Shown piece by piece: positions 33,449-45,776 of a stretch of DNA of 64,000 nucleotides. The first letter of the stretch is position 1. Each line of letters opens with the position of its first letter. Location: assembly GCA_015501605.1 (NCBI GenBank), contig JADNRZ010000023.1, positions 558,001 through 622,000 on the forward strand. The letters are read 5' to 3'. Made by a program: the position numbers and the translations under genes. This stretch comes from Panaeolus papilionaceus (lineage: Eukaryota; Basidiomycota; Agaricomycetes; Agaricales). Below the pieces are notes generated by a model, which saw nothing but the letters and a program-made list of their open reading frames with translations, searched no databases and was not told the origin of the DNA.

Positions 33449-34660
33449 TGTTGCGCCCTATGTTAAAGAGAAAATCAAAGCAAAGAGTGTGTAGTGAAGG
33501 GAAGGGAAAAGGGACAACAATGACAAGAGCAAAACAAAGTTGGGGTCGCAATGCCCTGAGCAATCCTTCAAGCCAGCACGACATGCCAAGAATGCCAAGC
33601 ACTATCTTTTGTGTCCGAACAAGTAACGGCAACATACACATCACCAGCTCCCATCATTCTAGGCCGATGCTTGAGGAGAACCCAGCCCAGATTCATCATT
33701 TTTGCAACAAAGAACCTTCAAGAATCCAGCGAAAGGTATGTTTATCGGGTCTTTCAATAGAAATTCATCGCATAGATAAAAGGAATATCAGACCTTCAAC
33801 CGGTGTTTCCCCACTTTTAATTGACAGAATAATGCCAGTGGTGACCTGGGTCTGCCGGGTATCCCACGTTACACCCCGTTGCAGACTGGAAGGAGACCGT
33901 CAACAACTCTGACAACAAAGAGTTGCTGACAGACACACGAGAATGCCGGAGAATGGATATCATGACCGACAATTCACCTGTGGGTGTTCGTTTTCTGCGG
34001 TGAGCATCAGGTATTCTGGAAAATTTTCTTGTTACACCGGTACACATCTGGACAAAATAAAAATAGAACAATGAGAAAAAGATTACACCCCTACCCCCTA
34101 TGTTCAGTATATCTGATACCATGACCCTACCTTAGAAGACATCGCGTTCTGCATCACATCTTGATGACTAGTGATTACCAGCGCTAAGTGATGCTCAAGA
34201 ATATTTAGGGCGCTCTAATCCGCCAAGATTTCTGCGACCATTTATCTTGAAAACGAGCAAGAAAAACTTAAGAGAAACCAAGAGATTCGCATTTCTTGGA
34301 CTTTACATTCCACTTCGACAGCCCTGAATGCGGCCTGTCAGCTCACCCTAGCAACCATGACGAGAGCTCACTGTCTCACCAACGCAGGCTAACATGCAAC
34401 CAAGCTGAGCAGGATATCCATAGGGCCAGAATTCAACGACAAGGCCAACAATCTCGAGGATTCTTAGATTCAAAACACCTTTCAAAGCTGACATCTTGCA
34501 CATCACATATCCTCGACAAAATTTCATCAGTAACACATACATTGCTGGGCATGAACATAGTACATATGAGTGCAAATGCTTTTAAACCGGGTCGATCATG
34601 CAAACGCTGGCAGTTTGAGGTCAGAATAGATGGATTGCGACTAGAGCGGGACGATACAAT
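33449..34660. other. intergenic, nothing recognised
   Basis: GH79 promoter side and the 3' flank of the uS8 gene. No motif-bearing frame. Confidence 0.35.
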
Positions 34661-35436
34661 CTAGTAAACGTAGCCCAAAAGCTTGCCTCCAACGTTCTTG
34701 CGACGAGCCTCCTCGTGGTCGAGGATGCCAGAAGAGGTGGTCTATAAAACAAAGTTACATTTAATAAAGTTGATGAGGGACGAGAGGCTACAAAGAGACG
34801 TGACGCACAAGGATGATGATTCCAAAACCACGAGCGGGGAGCAACAAGTTGACCCAGGACTCAATCTGGGAGTGTTGGATGTTGAAGCGGGGGGAGATGA
34901 CACCAGTCTTGTTAAGGCGTCCATTAAGCTGGACGACGATCTTGCCGGAACGGTGGTCGTCGACAATCTCGAATTCACCAATATAGCCTGGTTCGGGTAT
35001 GTATTAGTTTCAATGAAACCGCAAACTTGGATAATGCAATCAAAACAATCAGAAATGTAGTCTCATCCGTGAACGCATATCCATGATAAAGAGGATACAC
35101 GCTGTATGGTTATCAAAGACTGAATTTGATTTTTCGGAGCATTAAAACGAAGGCCGCGTAGAGGTTTTAAAGCCGCGTCAAACGTAGTTATAACTCCGAG
35201 ATCGCAAGATACCAATAGCAAGAAAAGATCTGCAAAACTCACCATGTCGCTGCATGACGCTCAAGAACTTGACAACGACCTTGGAAGAAGGACGGACGAG
35301 GACCTGGCGCTTGCCACGGCGCTCGGCATTGACAATGTTGTTGAGGCAGTCGTTCTTTCGATTTCATCATAAGATCTTCATGGCTTCAACGCAGACGAAG
35401 TGATATGGCACTCACGAGGACGGAGACGCGGACCAT
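34661..35436 (-). CDS. RPS22: 40S ribosomal protein uS8 (S22/S15A)
   Basis: Exons 35436-35416 (MVRVSVL), 35354-35243, 34987-34809 and 34741-34661 give exactly 130 residues, the normal length. The sequence follows the eukaryotic uS8 pattern throughout ([66 protein letters not shown]). Structural component of the small subunit, binding 18S rRNA. Head-to-head with eS17. Confidence 0.97.
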
Positions 35437-35854
35437 TTTTGATTTTTAGAGAGGGTAAGACTGAATAAATCTGATGAGCAAAACGATGCCAGAGCCCAGA
35501 ATGAGTGTCGTGCTACGGAAAGCGCGAGTCAAACAGGCTTTTTGAAGAATTGATTGACTGTTGTTCCCGTCGTCAGCGACGATAGCGACGTGAAAATAAT
35601 TACCTTGAGAGTGAGATGTCTTGAGGGAGGTCTTGACGACGGCGACGACGGTGGTGAGATTGACAACGAGCGAGCTGAGGAAATTGTGCTGATTCCCGAT
35701 AAGGAAATAAAGTGTGGCTCTTTGGACTGTATAGTTTACCCCAGCCACTTCGGAGCTTGCCGGTTCAGCGTTGGCCATTCAGGTTGTACTCTACGAGCAG
35801 CCGCCGTCAAGACCACCTCCGCCAACGTCCACGACATCCGCCGCATAATTCAAC
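35437..35854. promoter_or_regulatory. Bidirectional ribosomal-protein promoter
   Basis: Only 418 bp separate the start codons of uS8 (minus) and eS17 (plus), so the two genes must share regulatory DNA. The coding start exons are tiny (21 bp and 3 bp), so first introns sit close to the promoter on both sides. No TATA box is obvious. Confidence 0.6.
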
Positions 35855-36558
35855 ATGGTGAGCTCGCCGTCGACCGCGATTTGCAAGCCGTCATGCTGAA
35901 CTTTTTTCAAAGGGTCGCGTTCGCACTAAAACCACCAAGAGGGCTTCCCGCGTCCTCATCGAAAAATAGTATGTGTAGATGAACCACTACCCCAACACAA
36001 TTTTCCGCGCAGTTGGATTGACCCGTTGGATATAGCTACCCCCGCCTCACCCTCGATTTTCACACAAACAAGAGGATTATCGATGAAGTTGTGCGTGTCT
36101 TGTATTTTGATTGAGATTTCAGCAGGAAAAGGGCTAAATTGAACTTTTGTGTCGATGAAATAGGCTGTTGTCCCTTCAAAGCGTCTGCGCAACAAAATCT
36201 CTGGATTCACCACTCACTTGATGAAGCGTATCCAGCGTGGCCCCGTTCGCGGCATTTCCTTCAAGCTCCAGGAGGAGGAGCGTGAGCGCAAGGACAACTA
36301 CGTCCCCGAGGTCTCTGCTCTTGACACCTCAAGCGCACCTCTTGAGGTTGACCCCGATACCAAGGTATGTGTTTTTATCCTATCGTATTATCATAATCGT
36401 AATATTGTCGCTAAATTCACACTTTCTTACATCAGGCTCTCCTTGAATCGCTCAACTTCGACTCTATCCCCGTCACTGTCATCGTCCCAGCCATCGCCGC
36501 CCCCGAGCGTGCTCCCCGCCGCGAGCGCAGGAACGTTCCTGGAGCTGGCCGTTCATAA
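35855..36558 (+). CDS. RPS17: 40S ribosomal protein eS17
   Basis: Exons 35855-35857 (just the ATG), 35913-35968, 36036-36090, 36164-36364 and 36436-36558 give 145 residues. The sequence matches eS17 across its length ([70 protein letters not shown]). Small-subunit component near the beak. The first coding exon holds only the start codon, a common arrangement in fungal ribosomal protein genes. Confidence 0.97.
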
Positions 36559-36920
36559 GCTCATTGCACACTTATGTCCTCATGTTTTCCATGGTCCCTC
36601 TCTTCACATATGCATAATACACCCACTTTATGCCGAGCAATGAAAATGTGCGTCAGAAAATGACCCTGTACAACTATTAGAAGCATGCATATGCATATTT
36701 TATTTTCTCTGCGGAGGGACGAGGACAGACCCTTCTATTTTATCACGACGCCGCATTGCAGCCAGATATGCAGCCACCTGACTGCTATAAATATTTGGAT
36801 TTTTAAATTTCGTGCAGGGGTTAGTCAATAAATGATCTGTCCAGGGTTCATGGACGATCTTGTATCACCATCTCTCATCATCATCTCATCTTTGCATCAT
36901 CATCAACGAACGAAAGTGCC

Positions 36921-37418
36921 ATGTCAGAGAATTCGAACGCAGCAGCCCTACGTCAACCGGTTGATGATTCCTTTCAACTGTACGATCTACGAGTGGAAGT
37001 CATCTGTCCGCCTAATGAAAAAATCATGTGTGGCGCAAAGCCAGGCGATCACTTTGTGCTGCAAGGAGAGATGTTGCATCTTCCTCCCAACCAAGGGTTT
37101 TCTATATACTCTTTGGGTGAGAACCGTGTTGTTCTTGACTCCTCATTGAGCTTTGACTAAAAATGGGCATTGCATGTTTTTGAATACGTTTGTAATCTGG
37201 ATGTAATTGTGGATGTAGGTGCGGTGTTACCCTTACTCGCAGCTAAACAGCGAGTGACGCACGAGAACGACTGGATGAGCACGGATGCGGAGATTGCGTG
37301 TCCAGATCCGTGTTGTAAGTCGAGGATGAGGATTGAGAGGGTGGGATTGAGGACGTTTCGGCATGGGGAGGTGACGTTGGTGAAATTATCACCGAAGAGG
37401 GTGGAGGAGAGTGGGTGA
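36921..37418 (+). CDS. Small TIGR04076-family protein
   Basis: Exons 36921-37116 and 37219-37418 give 131 residues. The pattern YDLRVEVI…CGAKPGDHFVLQGEMLHLPPNQGFSIYSLGAVLPLLAAKQR…WMSTDAEIACPDPCCKSRMRI matches the TIGR04076 family found in bacteria and fungi. Cys residues (MCGAK, CPDPCC) could bind metal. Biochemical role unknown. No signal peptide. Confidence 0.8.
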
Positions 37419-39291
37419 CTCGGTGAGAACGACAGAGTCCTAGATTATCGGCAGGAGGAAGGAAGATGGGTTAATTACTGCACAAGATCGTAAATCGACA
37501 AATGGAGGATTGGGTGGTGCGATATCTGGTTCTGAATCGATGTCGATGTGGATACAGAGCTACAGTTTTTGGAGTATATACCTAGGAAAGTACTATATGG
37601 AGAGACCGAAGATCTTCTTCTATTTTATTTCATTTGTTTACTTGGGAGCTTGGATTCGATTCGCGTAGGTTGCGAAGTAGCATCTAAGCGATAAAGAAAC
37701 GGAGTAAGTATTAAGCAAGGCACTGGGAAGGCTGATAGTTGGAATATGGATAAATGGTTATTTCCTCCGAACGATTGAGAGTTGGAAGTCACTCTCGGTC
37801 TGTGTGTGAATGAATTCCAGTGAAAAAGTGAATGGATGCAAAATGGATGAATTGTCTATGTCCAAAACGATAAGATAATACATAGAAAGGTATATACATA
37901 CATATGATGCGCTGCAAAAAACGATAATGATGCTAAATTCTATCCGAGGTCAAGTCGACCCTGAGAGTGTGCTCGAAGGAGGGGCATATAGATAAAAGGT
38001 CTAGACGAGTCATAGTACTTTACTTTACTTTACTTATTTATTGACGATGTATCGAGAAGTCTCGATCTGGTATTTCTATGATATGTAACGAACCAAAACC
38101 AAATTTTCAATTGAGAAGAGGGAGAAAGGGGAGAAAGAGCTGACATTCCAATTCATTTCGTTTCGATTCGATGGTATGCGGGAGCAAGGGTGATGAACGA
38201 GGAGACACCGTAAGTGCAAGTGCAGATGGAGGGGCTGCCGGCTACCACACCAAGGAGACGTGCGATGAGCCGCACAGCAGGTCCAGGGCACAGGGGAGCA
38301 GCCGCTCCTAAAGACAGGGGCTTTGCGAGAGGCGAGAGGCGAGAGACGAACGAGGAACGTTCATCGCCTGCTCTTCCCCGCTTCTGAATCCAGCTCTCAT
38401 TGACGCTAAGCTCCCGGTTGGCTGCTTGGCTGTTTGTCCACCAGCCGCCGTCTTGCCACACCTGTAACAATACAGGTACCGCCCACCTCCAAGACAATTT
38501 AATTCAAACATGCAACGCAAGCGGCGCGTTGAGGCGGGCCATGCGAGGCGAACTCGGTTGGGAGCGCGAGGAGAGACGACGGCATCCTACGCGTTAGGCG
38601 CATTATTACATTACATTAGAATGCATTGGATTGCGTGCGTGAACGCCAACACGGAGGCTAGCCGTCCCGTTTCGGTACCTACGCGCTCCCGTCGGATTTC
38701 GACAAGTACGAGCCCCACTGGACCAGCCGATGTGTTGAATCGAATAGATAGGTGAGACAGGATGAGGGTGGGTAGGAGGAGGAGACTGAGGGAAAATAGA
38801 GAAGAAAGAGAGAACATGAAGGTATGAATGTCATAAATATACAATGCGATTTCGATCAATGCGAGTTGTGATATGTTGAGGTTTTGATTCCGAGTGAGGA
38901 TGTGGATAGGGTTTTCGATCAGGGGCAGGGGAAGTGGAGAAGGAGAAGCAATGATCCAATAGATAATTCGAAGCGCAGTGAGAACTTGGCGATACGAGCG
39001 CGTATGGGTATGGACGGGTATAGGTGAGGGAGGAGGTGGGCTAGGCACTACACGCCCACACGCGCAGTGTACACCAGTGAGAAGTCTATCAGGTTCCGAA
39101 CGTCATTGACGCGTCGATTAAGGATGGATGGTCAATAATGCATGGGAAAACGGGGGGATGATGGGCTTGAGAATGAGCGGGGGAGGGATCCAGGTGCACG
39201 ACCATGAGAAGTCGAAAGACTTGATGTGAACGAGAGTCGAGAAAAAAACCCGAGTATTTTTCCAGACTGAACTGTGAAATCAGATTCCAGA
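37419..39291. other. long intergenic region, nothing recognised
   Basis: Convergent 3' flanks of two genes. It contains a (TACTT)n-like run at 38015-38035 and purine-rich stretches. No coding family seen. Confidence 0.35.
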
Positions 39292-40791
39292 TTATAGTTT
39301 CGACAGTGCCGGCTGCATTTTGTTCAACACGGATGATGCGACTATTCGTCCTGTATCTTTATCGAGGAGCTGTTGATCAGGAAGAAGACGAAGAAGAGAA
39401 GAACAAGGGGCGATAGTGATTAGTTTAGGTCGTTCACACACACGATGAGAGATAAAATAGAATGAATGACTCGGAATAAATAGATATAACCGGGTCGTTT
39501 ACCCCAATCGCACTGGCATCCCCGGAGGACGAGAACCCAAGTGTACGTAGTGCACCTCGAAGATATAAAAAGTAAAACGAACGACTAACCTCGCATCGGG
39601 CAGACATGACACGACCACCGAGGGAGACACTTGTGCTGACTATCTGGAGACATGTGCCTCTGCGGAACCAAGCGCAGTAAAAAATAAAAATAAAAAGCAA
39701 ACGGGTTAGAGACGATCCATGAATTAGACTTTTAGAGGATTAAAATCTCACAGAGGGGCTGGTGAATGGAAGAGGACATTCATGGATTGCGTCACTCCTA
39801 CGCCATTCACGCTCTGGATCAGGCCAAGGACGACAAGAGGGGTGCTGCATAGGCTGCAAATAAAAAAATTGAGATCAGAACATTGCTCTAGCTTCTATTT
39901 TCTGCGTGTCGTCTGTCTTTCCGACACGACGGAGTTTGAGACGTGATGCGATCGATGCACGACGTCGCCCAATAATGTGGGGCATGTCAAGTCCATCTGC
40001 ACAAGCAGCTTGTCATCCTCGTATTGAGTTTTGACTGGCTGGCAAAACATCCACCACACTACACGGAGAAATGTAATGGATGGTGGGAGGGACAAGACAT
40101 CGATCAAGCTCCATTGATTATAATTCGAAACACTTACTTGTCTATCAGATAAGCGACACATCCTCCATGTAACATCCCAGCGCCATTGAGCATATCTATA
40201 TCAGAAGAAAAAGAAGACCCCAAGGAAGGAGCACAAGAATCGCTCGTCAGCATCTACTAATCATCATGCGGAACGGATGGATGAGATTCTCATAGATTCA
40301 AACAAGGAAAAAGCCCAAGCTTCCACCGCACCAATAAGCATCGGGCGTTGGAGGAAATGCGCACTTTATAATATGAATATCAAACGCAATGAAACACCCA
40401 ACGCCAACGCAAAAAGGACCCGAGGTGAATGAAATAAGAGGGCGTACTCACGCTTTGTCACCTGAATCTCAGCAATAGTCGTCGCTTCGAGCCGTCCCCG
40501 CCGCTCATGCTTGCGGTTAATGTTGACCTCGACAAACTTGACCGCTTTCCCAACCTTGTATCCGAAGCAGTCGTCCTCGCCAACGCCGTACGACATGAAG
40601 GTGTTGTAGTTGAGCTGCTTGACGTAGTCCGGCGCGTTGCCGCCGATAGGGGAGTGGTGGTTGTAATGGGGCAAAGAGGCCGGATCAACCCATGCCGAAC
40701 TGGTGCCCAGTCGTGGGGTCGCTGGACGTGGGCTGTCGTGGACGTGACTCGATGTGCTCGCTGTGGAAGCTTGGAATCGTGTTGAGGACAT
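39292..40791 (-). CDS. Hotdog-fold acyl-CoA thioesterase-like protein
   Basis: Exons 40791-40452, 40195-40138, 39853-39752, 39659-39590 and 39369-39292 give 215 residues with closed phases. The 4HBT/PaaI-type signature is complete: NGAGMLHGGCVAYLIDNLCSTPLV, then QSMNVLFHSPAPLGTCLQIVSTSVSLGGRVMSARCE. The N-terminal 60 or so residues are Ser/Thr/Pro-rich and lack homology. Similar to ACOT13-like thioesterases that hydrolyse acyl-CoA; substrate not predictable. A short extra exon inside the last 220-bp intron cannot be excluded. Next upstream neighbour on the same strand is the desaturase. Confidence 0.88.
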
Positions 40792-43103
40792 GATGATGGA
40801 AATGTACTAGGCGGTGAGGGTATGTATTGACGATGGTAGTGATGGTGGGGAAGGGGTAGGGAAGGGGATATAGAACCAGAACGAGTGGTCAGATTGGTTA
40901 CCTTTAAGTATAGTAGCAAGGCACGATCCTAAACCAAATGAAATAGCGTGTGGGATTCAGCTCCATCCATATACTCGATTGCATTTTCTTACATGGAAAA
41001 GGGGGAAAAATATAGAAAAAGAAAACGAAAACTAAATTGTGGGAGTTCATTGACAACTAGCACCTTACCACGTGTCCAGATAGGTTTCGGGATCCCCAAC
41101 CCCCCTTTTCTGAGAGAAAAAAATATGAAAAGGGAAATGTCCTGTGCGTTCTCGTTTAAAGATACCGTAGGAAAGGGGAAAGACCCAATCGTATACGGTG
41201 GATTTTCTGCGGATCGCAAGCGGGGTTGGTTGATGGGAGGTGCGCGTGTTGCCATCCGGTTACAATTTGAATCTTAACGGATTCAAAAGAAGTCCACCAA
41301 AGACTTTCTACGTACACAACGCTATTCAAGTTTCGATTTTGAATGTACATTGGACCCTAACACCCAGTCTAAATTAGGCGTACTATAACCTAGTCTCGTC
41401 GTAGTACCCTTTCGTTTCGTCTTGTTTGGGAGGTGACTTGACGTTCAATGGGGCAGTCTATATTTTCACTACAGCTTTTTACTTACAACTAAGTAAGTAC
41501 CGCGCGATCACATTCTTTAAGTCAACACCATGTCATGATCACGAATGACCATCGTGAACAGGACTGTATTTTCCCACTCAACTGCTGCGACTCTATGTAG
41601 CAAGCCAACTGATCAATCAATCCGGAAACATCCATGCTAGCTGACCATGCTGCATTTGATTTCACGACGTGTTGCTTACTTACTCACTATGTAGAAAAGA
41701 CTCTGGAGAACAACCCAGATTTGCCATTAATAAACACAATATACGGATCCCAACCCGCGAATCCGAGTCAATGATAACCCAGCCACACTCGAGAGTCGGC
41801 GAGAATCCGTTCCAGAGGGAAAACTCATCTCACTTTCACTAGCTCTTGGTACGATGTAACTGTTCGGGGAAACCAACCAAGGAAGAGAACAGAACACGCA
41901 TGGGTATCTTCTCGAAGCACACATTCTATTCTAATTTCCTGCAGACTTCCTCCCTCCCTTCTTTCGTTCTTTTAATTTCCTAACATTATAATAGAAGCAC
42001 CTGTCTAGACAAGACAACAACATCACACATAAAACTTAAACGTATGGGTGCATATGACTCTTGGCAGCGGCAGTCCGTGCTTCCCAATCTTTGCAATTCA
42101 AATTTCTTCGATACAATTCAGTCCAGCCGCGACGCGATTAAATAACAAACAATGTGTGGATATCAGAAAATCGTGACAGTAGCGTGTTTTTCATTCAGGT
42201 GGAAAGCAGAGCTAATTATAACAACTCTCCTACTTGTCGTGAGAGCTCCAACTGCAACAGATAAAGCAAAAGCGCTGGAGTCGAAAGAAGATATCAAAGC
42301 GTAGTCAGTATGTGAAGCAAACACTCTTTCTTTGCTTCGACCAGGTCCTAGGCCAAGGGATGCCACCGGCAATCCTATTTTTAGCCCCTGAATCCACTCG
42401 TTGCAAGGTCGTAAGTATCCCTCGAAGCACCGGCATAACCGGCTAGTAAAGTGGGTCAGGGAAGCGTCCATGTTTCCATCATGCCATGACCAGACGGGAG
42501 AAAAAAAAACACTAAACTTTAAGTATTGCCGGTGCACAAGCTTGAGCGTCTGACATGCACCCTGACAACTTGACCCACCTGCAGGGTTTTCTACAGATTA
42601 GATTGGAATCATCATTGGAGTGACCCACACCCTTTCCCTGAGACTTTTCGCGACCCTTCCAACAGAACAAACCTGTCTGTCTGTCTGTTTAAATAATCTA
42701 AAAAAACACGCCATGTCCTGACCTGACCATAGTACATTGACACACTGTTAATATGTCAATTTATTCCAGTAGCCTGCCAGTGCTAGAAATAAATCTCTTT
42801 CCGCATTTCTCCAGCGCAGCTCTTTCATTTACGTCATGCCACTCCTGCCTACCCTGCTTTACCCTGATAATGACCCAAAAATAAGCAGCAATGTTATAGA
42901 TCCCACTCGACTCGAGCAGTCGAACGGGCTACAGGGCGTATTATGTATTATTAATTTCACTTGACTTGATGTACATTCATTCCCTGAAACGACTGCTACT
43001 TGCGATAACCATATGTACGAACAAAAGAACAAACGGGAGCGATGAAGAGATCAAGAACGAAAGAAGAAACGACCAAGCGAAAAAGAAAGTTCTAATTCAT
43101 CTT
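40792..43103. other. long intergenic region, nothing recognised
   Basis: Thioesterase promoter side and desaturase 3' flank; carries a CTGT tetranucleotide run at about 42673-42688. No gene found on either strand. Confidence 0.35.
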
Positions 43104-45776
43104 TCAATTCTCCTTCAACCCCACCTGAGAATCACCGTCATCCTCAAACACCGATTCTCCATATTGGTTCCTAAAGTACACCACATCCCCGTCATCCTCC
43201 ACAAACACGCATTGTGTGAACGATCGCCAAAGCGCTTTCAATACAGGCTGTTTCAAGTTAAGTATTCGCCAGTTGACCCAGCGGCAGTGTGCAAATTCGA
43301 TCAATAATCAGAAGGCAATATACCCAAAAACCGTCAATTTCTCCCTCGATACAAACGTGATAACAAAAAACAAAACACGCACCGTCGAATCATAGGCGTA
43401 GTGTTCTCCCAAAACTGGCTTGATGCATTCCGTAATTTTAGGCAAGTAGTCTGGATAAAATGGGAAACGAAGACGCCGGGGTGCGGGTCGAGAAATAGCG
43501 CATGGCATGAGCGCGCATGCAATTCCATGCCATGCCATGCATTTTTTAAGGGGGTCGGGGAAGCAAAAACAGAACAAAAGGAACGGTGAACGAACGATCC
43601 ATCAATCAGTGTTGAGCAAGACAGACAAGGAAACAAACTCTCACAAAATGGGGCACCTGGGAACAAGTGGTGCGCGACGTGATCAGTGCTGATCTATATC
43701 TGGAAACGTTAGTTTATTTCTGGGAGAGTATTTAGGGCAGATGATAAGAAAATAAGAGAAGATGGAGAAGAAAGAAGAAGATCTAGAGCAAGTAAGGAGA
43801 AGGAGAATAGAAACAGTGGAAGCGACTCGAATTCCATTCAAGGGGCGATGGTTGAAAAAGTGCTTGAATCATCACCGGTAGTAGTACAGGTAGGTGAACG
43901 TGGAACGAGGGTACTGACGTTGTGTAAGAGCACCCGGCCTACCCACCCAAAAAGGGGCCGATCTACAGTCGCGAGCGCGCCTCTTGCGAACGTCCACTGC
44001 CTCTGTATCGAACAGAAATAAATTGACTCTAGAGCCCAAAATATCAGATTCAAACGGGCAACTCACGGCTCGGTAATACGGTATTGTTGGATCACTGTGC
44101 TGTAAATACGTGAACATGACCATCCTGTAAATAACGTAGCAATTCAATTTCAATTCAGTCAAAATTCGGCATTAAAATATCTCGGAGAGTTGTCGGGATG
44201 GGGCTTTCAACTTTGACAATGACATACCAATTGTGCGCAAACTGGGGTTTGTGTGGGTACAGTGAGGTCACAGGATGGATGGACGAGAGCCGTTAGAAGT
44301 GGGTTAAGGAACGGCAAGGGCGCGGCATCGAAGAAAATGGTGCACGGCGTCAGAAACAGCGAAGAGAAGGAGTTAGGGAGAGGGGAACTCGCCAACCAAG
44401 GCAAAACGTAATGCGCTATCACCTCCCAGCACCCCTTCGCGCGGGCGAACAGGAACAGAAGACAGAGCACGACAAGAATAGAGACGTTCGAAAGTATAAT
44501 CGCCTTCCCTGTAGGTAAGTAAAGGAAAGGGGTGAGACTCGATTCGTCCATTTCAAATCCAGGGGGGTAATAACGACTGATAAGAAGCTGAGAATAGAAT
44601 GAATACTTACGATGTTTGGGTTGGAAAAGCTTCGAGGATGGGAGGTAGTGCTGGATTGCAAAGTTTATTAACATTGGAATCCTGATGAGATTCGAGGGAT
44701 TGGAGACGGCAAGTACGTACGCTTGTCCAGATTGGATACCTGGGATTCCCTTTACGATTGTGTCTGAGCGCAAGAGTATAAGTAATGACGTCCTTTGCAA
44801 GATATCAAAGAGAGCATACAGAAGATAAAGCTGGAACCCACTAAAGCAGACCGCAACGCGTTAGCGCTGGTTATCCACCCCCCTTACGGGATAAAAGAAA
44901 AGGGAAGATCAACACATACAGAAACTGTCGAATAAACATCTTGAAAAGCGTAAACGCAGGCGTTTCCTCGATCAGCTCAACGTAATCCATCTTAACCGCC
45001 ACCTTTCCATCGGGGAGCCTAAGATCATTACGCGTCGGCGGTATGTATGTCTCATCTCGGTCGAGGTTGTTAGTCGATTTCTGGAATGGAGTTCAGCACC
45101 AATGTACGATGAACAGGCTAATGCAGCACAGAAATGGAGCAGAATCCAATGGAAAGAGTGCGTATGAACTAATAACACTTACGTGGTGTGTGGCGTGTGT
45201 TACGCGCCAGGAATAGTATGGAGTTAGAACGACGCTGTGGAGGACCAGTCCGATCACGTCGTTTACCCATCGTTTTGAAGAAAGAGCGCCGTGACCTGCC
45301 TAAGATGAAAGCTGCGAGTTAAGTATGGGTCCAGGCCTTCATAGCTGGTAAATTCAAGCGCACTTCGTGACCTGAGCACAACCATCTAAGTATCAAGTAT
45401 GATGGAAGTCAGAAATTATAATCCTACCCAGACACCATATCCCAGCGAAAGCGAAACCCTGCCATCCCCAGTACAAGAGCCATAAAATTGGGCGTACCAG
45501 GCCAGTCAATAACGCAGAAACAAGAGGGAAAGTAGCAGTAGAGTTGACTATGCAGTCGACGTAGACATCGATACGAGTCCCAAGATAGAAAAAGATGGAG
45601 GTTATTGCCAAGTGGCGAGCGATGTAACAAAAACTGGTGATGGTCGATCGCTCGAGGAGATGTCTAGGGACGGCGTCGTGAACATCTTTAAGTGAGATAT
45701 TGGGCGGCTCAATCTCCCCACGTCGTTTGCGCTCTTCGTATTCAGGGCCGTCGTAGAAAATTTGGTACCAGTGCAT
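43104..45776 (-). CDS. FAD2: Delta-12 (omega-6) fatty acid desaturase
   Basis: Thirteen exons: 45776-45428, 45371-45364, 45299-45183, 45080-44920, 44840-44717, 44650-44611, 44508-44393, 44241-44228, 44124-44067, 44002-43919, 43693-43645, 43450-43383 and 43247-43104. Phases all close to 443 residues, the usual length. The three di-iron histidine boxes are present: HEAGH, HATHH and HVAHH. Other family blocks: IFYDGPEYEERK start, SLKDVHDAVPRHLLERS, PSSKLFQPKHRKAI, TYLQHSDPTIPYYR, GALATVDRPLFGWVGR, PKITECIKPVLGEHYAYDST, ALWRSFTQCVFVEDDGDVVYFRN. It converts oleate to linoleate in ER phospholipids. Box 1 is encoded partly by an 8-bp microexon (GHE), and the intron after PWL seems to use a GC donor (gcgagt). 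N-terminal start at 45776 gives a slightly longer head than usual. Confidence 0.94.
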
